Assembly: GCA_040414485.1 (NCBI GenBank)
Contig: JBEDUK010000096.1
Location: forward strand, 1 to 64,000
Reading direction: 5' to 3'
From: JBEDUK01 sp040414485
Lineage (GTDB): Bacteria; Actinomycetota; UBA4738
DNA length: 64,000 nucleotides
The notes beneath the pieces are model-generated. The model was not told where the DNA came from. It did no database searches and saw nothing but the letters and a program-made list of their open reading frames with translations. Below, one piece after another: positions 50,872 to 59,089 of this stretch. Position 1 is the stretch's first letter; every line of letters begins with the position of its first letter. The position numbers and the translations under genes were made by a program.

Positions 50872-51855
50872 ATGGCGACGACGGAGACAAGGGCGGCAGC
50901 GGTGGTGGGCGGAGGCGAGACGCCGGCGATCCGCATCGAGGGCCTGACGAAGCGCTTCGGCAACCGGGCGGCGGTCGACGACCTGACCCTGGAGGTTCGC
51001 CGTGGCGAGGTGTTCGGCTTCCTGGGACCGAACGGCGCCGGGAAGACCACGACCATCCGGCTGCTGCTCGGCCTGATGCGGCCGGACGCCGGGACCTCGT
51101 GCGTGCTCGGTGCACAGGTCCCCGCGCCGGCGACGCTCCCGAACATCGGCGCCATGATCGAGGAGCCGGCGTTCTATCCGTGGCTCTCCGGCGCGGCGAA
51201 CCTTCGCGTGCTGGCCGAGACCGGTCCGCGCATCGCGGCCGGCGCGGTGGACGAGGCGCTCGCGATGACGGGGCTCGCCGACGTCGCCGGAAGGAAGGTC
51301 CGCGGGTACTCGCAGGGGATGCGGCAGCGGCTGGGCCTGGCCGCGGCGCTGATGCGTCGACCGGGCCTGCTGATCCTGGACGAGCCCGCGAACGGCCTCG
51401 ATCCGGCTGGCATCCGCGAGTTCCGCGACCGCTTCCGATCGCTCGGCGACGCCGGGGTGACCGTCTTCATCTCGAGCCACCTGCTCGGCGAGGTCGCACG
51501 CATCTGCGACCGCGTCGGCATCGTCGACCGGGGCCGTCTGGTGGCCGTCGGCACGGTCGACGAACTGTCAAGGCGCGGCGGCGCCGCCGGAACGACGCAG
51601 GTCCGGGTGACGGTGCGGCCCGAGGACCTCGAACCGGCAGTTCGGCTCCTCGAACGGTTCGCGGTGCGGCCCGACGGTCCGGGCTCACTCATGGTGAAGG
51701 CGGCGTCCGGCCGCGACGTCAACGAGGCGCTCGCCCGGGGCGGGATCTTCGCCGAGGGGATCGCCGCGGACGGGGCGGGGCTCGAAGAGGCGTTCCTGGC
51801 GCTCACGCACGCCCCCGAGGAAGGAGCCAAGCCTGATGCGGCTGCTCGCGGCTGA
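50872..51855 (+). CDS. ABC transporter ATP-binding protein (ABC-2 type exporter)
   Basis: A 327-residue ATPase. Walker A is LGPNGAGKTTT (about 60-70), the signature is YSQGMRQRLGLA, Walker B is LLILDEPANGLDP and the switch His is ISSHLL. The C-terminal region (about 230-327) is the extension seen in CcmA/NatA/DrrA-like exporters. It powers export of a lipid, ion or drug together with the permease that starts 20 bases before its stop. ATG 50872 begins an N-terminal Ala/Thr-rich stretch; a start a few codons later would not change the domain. Confidence 0.92.
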   Translation: MATTETRAAAVVGGGETPAIRIEGLTKRFGNRAAVDDLTLEVRRGEVFGFLGPNGAGKTTTIRLLLGLMRPDAGTSCVLGAQVPAPATLPNIGAMIEEPAFYPWLSGAANLRVLAETGPRIAAGAVDEALAMTGLADVAGRKVRGYSQGMRQRLGLAAALMRRPGLLILDEPANGLDPAGIREFRDRFRSLGDAGVTVFISSHLLGEVARICDRVGIVDRGRLVAVGTVDELSRRGGAAGTTQVRVTVRPEDLEPAVRLLERFAVRPDGPGSLMVKAASGRDVNEALARGGIFAEGIAADGAGLEEAFLALTHAPEEGAKPDAAARG

Positions 51856-52783
51856 ACTTCGCAAGCTCCGCCGGCCCTTGGCGGTGTGGACGGTGCTCGC
51901 CGTCGTCGTGCTGATCGGACTGTTCGCATGGGGCTCGAGCAAACAGGCCTCCAACCAGCTCCGGTTCAAACGGATCATCACGTCGAAGGTGCCCACGTGT
52001 GGTGAGCTGGGCCTTCAGCCCGGGGCGGCGTGCGACAAGCGGCTCGAGCTGATCCGGAAGAACGGCGAGCGGGCGGCAGCGGAGCAACTGGCGGACGTCC
52101 GGGCCTCCGCGCAGGTCCTGAGCCCGCTCGGCGCCGGGCGGCTGGCCGCGGGCATGATGGCGTCGCTCATGGGCGCCGTCGTGCTCCTGTTGCTGGCGGG
52201 AGGACACGTCGGCCAGGAGTGGAGCGGGCGAACGCTGAAGCAGATCCTTGTGCAGGAGGGCCGTCGCTGGAGGATCCTGGCCGCGAAGTTCGCCAGCCTG
52301 TGGATCGCGGGCATGGCCCTGATCGCCATTGCGTGGCTCGCGCTGGCGGCGATCCTCCCGGTCCTGAACGCGGCGTATCCGCTGCACATGCCCATCCACG
52401 CGGGCTCGGCGCTCGCCGGCTCTCTCGGCGACGTCGCGCGGGCGTCGCTGGTCGTCGCGGCCTTCGCGGCGCTCGGCCTCCTCGCCGCCGCCATCACCCG
52501 GAACACCCTGGGAGCGTTCTTCCTCGCCTTCGCCTTTGTCATCGCGACGATGATCCTGGCCGGCTTCCCCCGCGTGGCGCGGTTCACGCTCGCGTACTGG
52601 GTCGCCGGGTGGATGCGCTTCGGTCAGGGGCTCGCTTCGGTGCAGACCCATATCTGGAGGGACGACTTCTATCCACTGCCGTTCCCGCACACCTCGGTGG
52701 GTCTGATCGGCCTCGTCGCGTTCGGCGCGCTCTGCGCGGTGCTCGCGTGGCTGCGGTTCGAGCGATCCGACGTGAAGGTCTAA
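51836..52783 (+). CDS. ABC-2 type transporter permease
   Basis: A 315-residue membrane protein with six helices. It starts MRLLAAELRKLRRPLAVW, as is typical for ABC-2 permeases, has a first helix at about 19-36 and a large outer loop with two Cys residues (VPTCGELGLQPGAACDKR) that may form a disulfide. Helices 2-6 follow from about residue 105. It overlaps the ATPase gene by 20 bases, so the two are co-translated. Substrate unknown; an antibiotic or lipid exporter is common for this type. Confidence 0.85.
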   Translation: MRLLAAELRKLRRPLAVWTVLAVVVLIGLFAWGSSKQASNQLRFKRIITSKVPTCGELGLQPGAACDKRLELIRKNGERAAAEQLADVRASAQVLSPLGAGRLAAGMMASLMGAVVLLLLAGGHVGQEWSGRTLKQILVQEGRRWRILAAKFASLWIAGMALIAIAWLALAAILPVLNAAYPLHMPIHAGSALAGSLGDVARASLVVAAFAALGLLAAAITRNTLGAFFLAFAFVIATMILAGFPRVARFTLAYWVAGWMRFGQGLASVQTHIWRDDFYPLPFPHTSVGLIGLVAFGALCAVLAWLRFERSDVKV

Positions 52784-52860
52784 AGAGCGTCCCGCTGCCG
52801 CACCCGGACGCCTGACAACATCGCATCCGCCACCGAGGGCTACAGAAAGGGGCATCTCCC

Positions 52861-53904
52861 ATGGAGCCATGGTCGATCGAATGGGCCGGCCGGTTCGACG
52901 AGCAGACCATCGACAGCGACGCACTGAAAGGCAACGCGCTGGGCGATCCGCACGAACGCCCGCTCTGGATCTACCTGCCGCCCGGATACGACGCGGACGA
53001 GTCTCACCGATATCCTTCGGTCTATGTGATCCAGGGACTCACAGGTCAGGTCGACATGTGGCGGTCGCGGGCGGCGTTTCGGCAGAATTTCCCCGAATTG
53101 ATGGACCGGGCCTTCGCCTCCGGCGAATGCCCGCCGGCGATCGTGGTGTTCGTCGATTGCTGGACGAGCCTCGGCGGCTCGCAGTTCCTGGACTCACCGG
53201 GGACGGGCAGGTATCACACCTATCTGTGCGACGAGGTCGTGCCGTCCGTCGACGCCCGGTATCGCACCATCGCTGGACGTGACCAGCGCGGCATCGCCGG
53301 AAAGTCGAGCGGCGGCTACGGCGCCATGGTCACGCCGATGCTGCGGCCCGACCTGTTCGGCGGCCTCGCCACGCACGCGGGCGACGCGATGTTCGAGATG
53401 TGCTATCTGCCCGAGTGGCGTGAGGCAGTCCGAGCGCTGCGCGATGACTATCAGGGATCGTATGAGAGGTTCTGGGAGTCGTTCCGCAGCCGGCCCGCCT
53501 TTTCGAAGGATTCCGACGGAGTCCTGCTGAACGACTACTGCATGGCTGCCTGCTATTCGGCCGATGAAGATGGAACCGTCAACCTGCCGTACGACCTGGC
53601 GACCGGTGAGCTCCGGGAGGACGTCTGGAACCGCTGGCTCGCGTGGGATCCGGTCCGGATTGCACGCACCGACGCCGGACGCGAGGCGCTCCGATCCATG
53701 CGCGCGGTCTACATCGACTGCGGCCGCCGAGACCAGTTCTTCCTGGACCTCGGGGCGGAGGCGTTCCGCCGGGAGGTCGAGGCCGCCGGCGTGCCGGTCG
53801 ATCGCGTGTTCTTCGAGCTCTTCGACGCGACCCACTCGGCGATCGAATACCGGTATCCGATGGGGCTGAGGTTCCTGATCGAACGCCTCCAGCCGCAATC
53901 GTAG
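52861..53904 (+). CDS. Putative esterase (enterochelin esterase/Fes-like fold)
   Basis: A 347-residue alpha/beta-hydrolase of the esterase D/Fes clan. The nucleophile elbow is IAGKSSGGYG (Ser149). DCGRRDQFF is the likely Asp region and FDATHSAIEYR holds the His. It begins without a signal peptide and has the N-terminal PLWIYLPPGY typical of these esterases. Substrate unknown; S-formylglutathione-type, sugar or siderophore esters are possible. ATG 52861 follows GAAAGGGG. It stands alone after the ABC exporter genes (77-base gap) and may share their transcript. Confidence 0.82.
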   Translation: MEPWSIEWAGRFDEQTIDSDALKGNALGDPHERPLWIYLPPGYDADESHRYPSVYVIQGLTGQVDMWRSRAAFRQNFPELMDRAFASGECPPAIVVFVDCWTSLGGSQFLDSPGTGRYHTYLCDEVVPSVDARYRTIAGRDQRGIAGKSSGGYGAMVTPMLRPDLFGGLATHAGDAMFEMCYLPEWREAVRALRDDYQGSYERFWESFRSRPAFSKDSDGVLLNDYCMAACYSADEDGTVNLPYDLATGELREDVWNRWLAWDPVRIARTDAGREALRSMRAVYIDCGRRDQFFLDLGAEAFRREVEAAGVPVDRVFFELFDATHSAIEYRYPMGLRFLIERLQPQS

Positions 53905-53942
53905 CGTCGAGAAGGGACGCGGTCCGGGTGCCGGGGCCGCCC

Positions 53943-54965
53943 TCAGGCGCGCAGTTCGACGGGCGTCACGTCCACGACCTGGGCGCGGCCGCCCCGATGC
54001 ACGGTCACCGGCAGGGTCCGGCCGATCGCGTTCGCGTCCATGAGCCGCTGCAGGTCGTCCATGCCGTCCACCGGCGCGCCGTCGATCTCGAGGATCAGGT
54101 CCTCCGTGCGAAGCCCCGCACGGGCCGCCGGACTTCCGTCGACGACCTGGACGACCTCCACGCCTCGCTGACGCCCGGTCGCCGCCGCGATCCGCGGAGG
54201 CAGCGGGCGCGGTCCGCCCGCGATGCCCAAGTAGGCCCGCCGCACCCGGCCGTCGCTGATCAGCGCGGTCACGATGCGCCGCGTCGTGTCGTTCACCGGA
54301 ACCGCCATGCCCAGTCCCTGGCCTACGCCCGGCCCGATGACGGCGGTGTTGATCCCGATCACGCGAGCGTCCCCGTCCGCGAGCGCGCCGCCGGAGTTCC
54401 CCGGGTGCAACGCCGCATCGGTCTGGATGACGCTTTCCACCAGCCGCGAGACCGCGCCCGACGATGCGGGAAGCGACCGCCCGACCGCGCTGACCACGCC
54501 TGCGGTGACCGTACCGCCGAACCCGAGCGGGTTGCCGATCGCCACCACCAACTGTCCGACGCGCAGCCGCGAGGCGTCGCCGAGCTCGGCTGCCACCAGT
54601 TCGCCACCGCTCGCCCGCACCACGGCAAGGTCGGACAGGGGATCCGAACCGACCACGTCGATGCCCAGCTCAGCGCCGTCCGCGAAGGCTGCCGAGCCGC
54701 GGTCCGTGCCGGCCACGACGTGCGCCGACGTGACCATGAACCCGTCGGCGGAGATCGCCACGGCGCTCCCGCCTCCCTGGGCGTCCATCCGTCCCGAGCG
54801 CTTCCACACGCGGAGGCTTGCCACGCACGGCGTGAGGCGCTCGACCACGGATGTGACGACGCGCGAGTACGCATCCAACGGCGACTCGTGTCCCTCCGTG
54901 CTGCCGGCCGCCGCCTGAACGCGGTCGGGGTCGATGTCGAACGGCCCGGTTCGAAGTCCCGTCAT
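53943..54965 (-). CDS. S1C/HtrA-like serine protease with PDZ domain, no export signal
   Basis: A 340-residue protein with a trypsin-like domain (about 35-235) and one PDZ domain (about 245-335, GVEVVQVVDGSPAARAGL). The triad is complete: His82 (TSAHVV), Asp112 (LSDLAVV) and Ser191 (HPGNSGGAL). Unlike DegP/HtrA it has neither signal peptide nor membrane anchor, so it should act in the cytoplasm unless exported another way. It follows the second protease gene on the same strand by 45 bases, so they form an operon divergent from an HxlR regulator. Confidence 0.9.
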   Translation of the reverse strand: MTGLRTGPFDIDPDRVQAAAGSTEGHESPLDAYSRVVTSVVERLTPCVASLRVWKRSGRMDAQGGGSAVAISADGFMVTSAHVVAGTDRGSAAFADGAELGIDVVGSDPLSDLAVVRASGGELVAAELGDASRLRVGQLVVAIGNPLGFGGTVTAGVVSAVGRSLPASSGAVSRLVESVIQTDAALHPGNSGGALADGDARVIGINTAVIGPGVGQGLGMAVPVNDTTRRIVTALISDGRVRRAYLGIAGGPRPLPPRIAAATGRQRGVEVVQVVDGSPAARAGLRTEDLILEIDGAPVDGMDDLQRLMDANAIGRTLPVTVHRGGRAQVVDVTPVELRA

Positions 54966-55010
54966 GACCGCCTCCTACGGCTCGAGGCCTCGCCTCCTCG
55001 CCGTTCGCCT

Positions 55011-55931
55011 CTATGCCTCGCCCGTCGCCTCCGCGGCGTCGCCCGGGGTGAGCGTCACGGATGCGGTTCGCTCCTCCGTCCCGCGAACCACCTTCACCTG
55101 GAACGACCCACCGGCGTCGACGGTGTCGAGGGCCGACCACAGATCGTCCACGTTCGCGACCGCGGTGCCGGCGACCTCGACCAACAGATCGCCCGGCTCG
55201 AATCCGGCCCGGCCGGCGGGCGACCCGTCCTCGACGAAACGGATCAGCAGGCCGTCACGCTCCGGCAGGCCCACGGCACTGCGCAGCCGGCGCGCCACGT
55301 GCGCGGGCGCGACCCCGATGCCCAGGCGCGGCCGCGCGGTGGACTCGCCACGGCCGAGAGCGTCCACGCGCTCCCGGAGCGACGCTCCCGACGCGATGGC
55401 CGCATAGAACCCCTCCCCGAGACGGTTCGTGTTGATGCCGAGGATGTGACCGTCCCCATCGACGATCGGGCTCCCGGACGACCCGCGAGCGAGCGGCGCG
55501 GTGTGCTCGATGGTCCCTTCGATCTTGCGACCGCGCGGCCCTCGGAACTCACCGACCACGCTCGCGACCAGGCCGAACGTCACCTGGACTCCCCGGCCGC
55601 CGGGATTCGACACCGCGAAGACGGCCGCCCCGGGCGCCACGCCGCCGTCACCGGCCCACTCAGGGGCCGCGATGCCGCCGGTGTCCACCGCGACCACGGC
55701 CAGATCGCCGTCCGAATCCACGCCGCTGACCGTGGCGTCCGCCACGCGGCCGTCCGCGAAGCGAACCTGCACCTCACCGCCGTGCAGGTTGTGGGCGTTC
55801 GTCAACACGCGTCCCTGGGCGATCACCACACCCGAACCGCGGGCCCACCCGCCGCCGACGCCGACCACCGCGGGTCCGACGCCGTCCGCCACCTTCCGAA
55901 CCACCGCTTCGATGTCCTCGAGCGCTCCCAT
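55011..55931 (-). CDS. Second S1C/HtrA-like serine protease with PDZ domain
   Basis: A 306-residue protein with a shorter trypsin-like domain and a C-terminal PDZ domain (about 205-300). His47 (TNAHNLHG), Asp76 (DGDLAVV) and Ser152 are in place, but the Ser motif reads RGSSGSP instead of GNSGGP, so the oxyanion loop is altered. It has no export signal. ATG 55931 is fixed by AAGGAGAGGT upstream. It is the first gene of the protease operon and faces the HxlR gene across a 114-base gap with a dyad operator. The two proteases are paralogues and may work as a pair. Confidence 0.88.
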   Translation of the reverse strand: MGALEDIEAVVRKVADGVGPAVVGVGGGWARGSGVVIAQGRVLTNAHNLHGGEVQVRFADGRVADATVSGVDSDGDLAVVAVDTGGIAAPEWAGDGGVAPGAAVFAVSNPGGRGVQVTFGLVASVVGEFRGPRGRKIEGTIEHTAPLARGSSGSPIVDGDGHILGINTNRLGEGFYAAIASGASLRERVDALGRGESTARPRLGIGVAPAHVARRLRSAVGLPERDGLLIRFVEDGSPAGRAGFEPGDLLVEVAGTAVANVDDLWSALDTVDAGGSFQVKVVRGTEERTASVTLTPGDAAEATGEA

Positions 55932-55984
55932 GCCTGACCTCTCCTTCGCGCCACCTGAGGGCGCCTCGCATGGCCCTGGCCGCA

Positions 55985-56005
55985 TAACTTGCGACTTGCA
56001 AGTTA
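55985..56005. promoter_or_regulatory. Perfect inverted repeat, candidate HxlR operator
   Basis: TAACTTGC, five bases, GCAAGTTA: a perfect eight-base dyad between the divergent protease and HxlR starts. Within it, ACTTGC is also repeated directly. This is one of the few AT-rich spots in the region. HxlR regulators bind such dyads as dimers, often next to their own gene, so autoregulation and control of the protease operon is the natural reading (inference). Confidence 0.65.
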
Positions 56006-56041
56006 CTACGGCCCGATCGGACGCGCAACCTCGGCGTGGCC

Positions 56042-56047
56042 TACGAT
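56042..56047 (+). promoter_or_regulatory. -10 box of HxlR gene
   Basis: TACGAT lies seven bases before GTG 56055, matching the leaderless spacing seen elsewhere. If this is right the protein begins at that GTG rather than the ATG at 56046, which overlaps the box. Confidence 0.35.
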
Positions 56048-56525
56048 GGCCACCGTGGCGAAACCCGAACGGATCGAACAGGCCGAACGCGGAGAAGCGG
56101 GTCCCGCCGTCGACGCGTCACGGGCGCTCGAGGAGGCCCTCCACCGGGTCGGCGACCGGTGGGCGCTCCTGCTGGTGGAGACGCTGCTCTCCGGCCCCCG
56201 TCGCTTCGGCGAGCTGCAGGAATCCGTGCCCGGCATCGCACCGAACATCCTGTCGGCCCGGCTCAAGCGGCTCGAACGGGAGAGCCTGGTCATCGCCCGG
56301 CCCTACTCGCAGCGCCCGCCCCGATTCGCCTACGAGCTCACGGCCGGCGGCAGGGAACTGGCCGGGGCCATCCGGCTGCTGGCCGAATGGGGCGCGCGCC
56401 GGTCGCCGCACGCGGATCCCGCACGTCACCAGGCGTGCGGCACCCCATTGGAGACGCGCTGGTTCTGCCCCACCTGCGCGCGACCGGTGGACGAGGGCGA
56501 GGCGGACGAGGTGTCGTTCGTCTGA
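56046..56525 (+). CDS. HxlR family transcriptional regulator with zinc-ribbon-like tail
   Basis: A 159-residue HxlR regulator. The winged helix-turn-helix covers about 25-110: EEALHRVGDRWALLLVETLL, FGELQESVPGIAPNILSARL (recognition helix) and the beta wing PYSQRPPRFAYELTAGGREL. The C-terminal tail has ACGTPLETRWFCPTC, a three-Cys arrangement that could bind zinc or sense oxidants, as some HxlR proteins do. The start may be ATG 56046 or GTG 56055. It is divergent from two proteases, with a dyad operator between. Confidence 0.87.
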   Translation: MATVAKPERIEQAERGEAGPAVDASRALEEALHRVGDRWALLLVETLLSGPRRFGELQESVPGIAPNILSARLKRLERESLVIARPYSQRPPRFAYELTAGGRELAGAIRLLAEWGARRSPHADPARHQACGTPLETRWFCPTCARPVDEGEADEVSFV

Positions 56526-56583
56526 TCGGGCTGATGGGGTCGAAGCCGGTCGGGCCGCCTTGGCGAGACTCCGTCGTGGAGAA

Positions 56584-57369
56584 CTACGCGGCCGACTGAA
56601 CCCGTCGTCCGGTCCGGCCCAGCGCCAGCGCCACACCGAGCAGCCCCATGAGCAGGGTCGCGCCGAGAGCAACGGCCCACGCGCCGGTCGCCTGCCCCGG
56701 CGCCGGGGCGGGGATGGGCGCCGCGGGGGGATCGCCGGCCGGTGAGGCTGGGATCGGCCGTTGGGACGCCACGGCCGGTTCCGTCGCCGGAACGCCGCCG
56801 CGCACGAGATCCTGGAAGAACACCGACGTTGCGGGCATCCAGCCGGATCCGACCTCGGCCCCAAGCACCCCGTAACCGGGCGGCGTGTAGACCCACGGCA
56901 CCGACGGAAGGCTCTTGAGCGGCCCCGGTCCCCATGGGTAGAGCGCCTGCTCGATCACCTGGGCCCGGCCGGCCACCGCCACCGTCCACCGCATCGCGTA
57001 CTTCGGGCCGAGGTCGCCGCGCGGCGCGCGGTACCCACCGGCCGAGCCGGTCGCCTGCGCGAGGAAGTTCGAATCGTTCGCCAGCGTCCACACCGCCCCC
57101 GACACGCTGCCCAGGTCGCCGGGGAAGCCCTGGCTCTCTCGGCGGAACTCGACGCGCCTGGAGCACGCGAACCGTTGCAGGAGGAAGCACGACCCCTGCC
57201 ATGAGGCTGAGATCGGCCGCTCCAGACCCGGCCCCGTGATCGTGACGGCGATGGACGTCGGCCGCAGGTCGCCCTTGGCGAACGCTGCCGGGGCCACGCG
57301 CACCTCGACCGAAAGGGCAACCGCCAGGGCGGCACCGATTCGCGCGGCCCGGTGGATGTTCCTTCGCAT
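56584..57369 (-). CDS. Secreted/cell-wall protein with C-terminal membrane anchor, ECF target candidate
   Basis: A 261-residue exported protein. The signal peptide is about 1-31 (RIGAALAVALSVEVRVAPAAFA). A globular domain with one Cys pair (GSCFLLQRFACSRR) follows (about 32-175), then a Pro/Ala-rich linker and a C-terminal helix with a short basic tail (about 230-261, TLLMGLLGVALALGRTGRR), so the protein is anchored with its bulk outside. I do not recognise the family. ATG 57369 has GAGGAGGT upstream. In front of it is a promoter with the same boxes as the adjacent ECF sigma gene, so it is probably controlled by that sigma factor. Confidence 0.7.
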   Translation of the reverse strand: MRRNIHRAARIGAALAVALSVEVRVAPAAFAKGDLRPTSIAVTITGPGLERPISASWQGSCFLLQRFACSRRVEFRRESQGFPGDLGSVSGAVWTLANDSNFLAQATGSAGGYRAPRGDLGPKYAMRWTVAVAGRAQVIEQALYPWGPGPLKSLPSVPWVYTPPGYGVLGAEVGSGWMPATSVFFQDLVRGGVPATEPAVASQRPIPASPAGDPPAAPIPAPAPGQATGAWAVALGATLLMGLLGVALALGRTGRRVQSAA

Positions 57370-57426
57370 CGCGACCTCCTCGTGACCCTTGGGTTCCGTG
57401 CCCCCTCGTAGCACCTGGATGGATCT

Positions 57427-57455
57427 GGTACACCGCAACGGCCCTATAGGTTCCC
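57427..57455 (-). promoter_or_regulatory. ECF-type promoter of secreted protein gene (P2)
   Basis: Minus strand GGGAACC (57455-57449), 14 bases, GGTGTACC (57434-57427). The same boxes and the same spacing occur before the sigma gene at 59 kb. It lies just after the anti-sigma stop and gives a leader of about 50 bases. Confidence 0.7.
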
Positions 57456-57465
57456 GCGCAGCGGG

Positions 57466-58368
57466 TTACCTCATGGAGCGTGCGATGGGGAGTGCCCGGT
57501 CCAGCGGCATGGCGGTCTCCACGCGGAGCGTCAGATCGCCGTGCTGCCACAGCAGTGCGTTCGCCGAGAGCCGGAGCGAATCGGTGATCAGCGACCCGTC
57601 CGAAGCGACGTACGCGACCTCGTGCGGCTCGCCGGACACCCACAGGCCGGGGAAGCGCCCGACCTCCATTGGCCTCACCGACGTGCCCCGACCGACGAAC
57701 TTCTGCATGAAGGGCCGGTCGACCCGGCCGACGAACTCCGTGATCAGCGCCCAGACACCCTGCCTGCCAGGCCCAGACGCGGCCCCGGCCGGCGGGTACA
57801 CCAGATTGAGTGCACCGCCGGGCACGACCTGTGCAACGTACACCTCGGGTCGGGCCAGTCCCGGCAGCGTCGGTACCTCGATGCCGAACCCCAGGCGCGA
57901 CCGCGCTTCCGCAAGCGTCATGTGCTCGCCGAGGAACAGATCCGAGCCGAGCGGCGGCGCGGCTCCATGCGTTTCCGGGCCCGTCGGCGCGCCCGTGCGA
58001 GCGCTCGTCGGCGGCACGGTCGGAAGGCCCGTCGGCGCCGGTCCGAAGATGAACTGGACGCCTCGGATCGCGAACGTGGCGGCGGCCGCCGTGGCAGCCA
58101 GGAGCACCACGACGGTCACCGCGAGCACGAACGCGCGCCTCGCCGTCGACCACGATCCGGATCGCAGGCGGGCGTCGCGCAACAGCCGCAAGATTCGGAC
58201 CCCTCGTGATGGCGGTTCACCATGCATCGAGCGCTCGATCGCGGCCACGAGCGCGCGATCGAACCCGGGCGCCCGCTCGGCCGGATACGCGAGGCGGTCG
58301 CCCACGTCCGCCAGAGCGGCCACCAGGTCCGCTTCACCGAAGGACGTCGCACGAAGATCGTCAGGCAT
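57466..58368 (-). CDS. Membrane anti-sigma-like protein paired with ECF sigma factor
   Basis: A 300-residue protein. About 75 N-terminal residues are cytoplasmic (FGEADLVAALADVGDRLAYP, FDRALVAAIERSMHGEP), followed by one membrane helix (about 80-105, FVLAVTVVVLLAATAAAATF) and an extracytoplasmic domain of about 190 residues. No HxxxCxxC zinc motif is seen, so it is not a classical zinc anti-sigma factor. It overlaps the sigma gene by eight bases (ATGCCTGA). The placement, single membrane pass and N-terminal helices make an anti-sigma role likely. An ATG three codons upstream is an alternative start. Confidence 0.75.
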   Translation of the reverse strand: MPDDLRATSFGEADLVAALADVGDRLAYPAERAPGFDRALVAAIERSMHGEPPSRGVRILRLLRDARLRSGSWSTARRAFVLAVTVVVLLAATAAAATFAIRGVQFIFGPAPTGLPTVPPTSARTGAPTGPETHGAAPPLGSDLFLGEHMTLAEARSRLGFGIEVPTLPGLARPEVYVAQVVPGGALNLVYPPAGAASGPGRQGVWALITEFVGRVDRPFMQKFVGRGTSVRPMEVGRFPGLWVSGEPHEVAYVASDGSLITDSLRLSANALLWQHGDLTLRVETAMPLDRALPIARSMR

Positions 58369-58972
58369 CGTTACCATCCACCAGGATCGCGGTGCCGATG
58401 CCGCCGTCGCCGGTCGCGTCCTTCTCCAGCATCGCGCGGAGCCTTCGGAGCGCCCGCGCGGCACGAGACTTCACCGTTCCGATCGGCCATCCGAGCACCT
58501 GCGCGCACTCGGCGTCGGAGAGTCCGAGCATGAACCGGTACCCCACGACCAGCCGATCGACTTCGCGCAGCCGGTTGACGGCCGCGAGCAAGGTGGCGCG
58601 GTCCGAATCGGCCAGGACCGCCGCCTCGGCCGACGGGGCCGCGTCATCCGACGGGCGGCCCTGGGCGGCGAGCCGAAGCGCCAGGTTCGTCCTTCGACCC
58701 GACGCTCGCCGCGTGTTCGAGGCCTCGTTCGCCACGATCCGCAGGAGCCACGGCCGCAACGGCGCGCCGTCGTTGAACCGCCCGATCGCCATGTACGCCT
58801 TCACGAACGCCTCCTGGACGACGTCCTCCACGTCGGCGGCGCCCCGCGTGGCGATGTAGGCCACGCGCACGGCCATGCCGCGGTGGCGGCGGACGAGTTC
58901 TTCGAACGCGCCGACGTCCCCACGCTTCGCCCGCCCGATGAGTTCGGCGTCATCCAGTGGTCGGCCCTCCAC
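58361..58972 (-). CDS. ECF RNA polymerase sigma factor
   Basis: A 203-residue ECF sigma factor. Region 2 covers about 10-90 (AFEELVRRHRGMAVRVAYIA, DVVQEAFVKAYMAIGRF, LRPWLLRIVANEASNTRR) and region 4 about 125-190 with VDRLVVGYRFMLGLSDAECA and GWPIGTVKSRAARALRRLR. GTG 58972 begins just before region 2, and the promoter 30 bases upstream matches that of the secreted gene downstream. The anti-sigma gene overlaps its stop. It probably senses an envelope signal through that partner. Confidence 0.88.
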   Translation of the reverse strand: MEGRPLDDAELIGRAKRGDVGAFEELVRRHRGMAVRVAYIATRGAADVEDVVQEAFVKAYMAIGRFNDGAPLRPWLLRIVANEASNTRRASGRRTNLALRLAAQGRPSDDAAPSAEAAVLADSDRATLLAAVNRLREVDRLVVGYRFMLGLSDAECAQVLGWPIGTVKSRAARALRRLRAMLEKDATGDGGIGTAILVDGNDA

Positions 58973-59000
58973 CGCAGGCGCTCGCTCCCGGCAATGTCTT

Positions 59001-59030
59001 GATACACCGCGGAGGGGCGAGCGGTTCCCC
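59001..59030 (-). promoter_or_regulatory. ECF-type autoregulatory promoter (P1)
   Basis: Minus strand GGGGAACC (59030-59023), 14 bases, GGTGTATC (59008-59001). The -35 box is a textbook ECF element. With P2 it defines the motif GGGAACC-N14-GGTGTAYC. The leader to GTG 58972 is about 20 bases. Confidence 0.7.
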
Positions 59031-59089
59031 GAACGCCGAACGGGTGACGGATGAGCGCCTTGGCGAACCGGCCTCGAGCCGGAGGTGGG

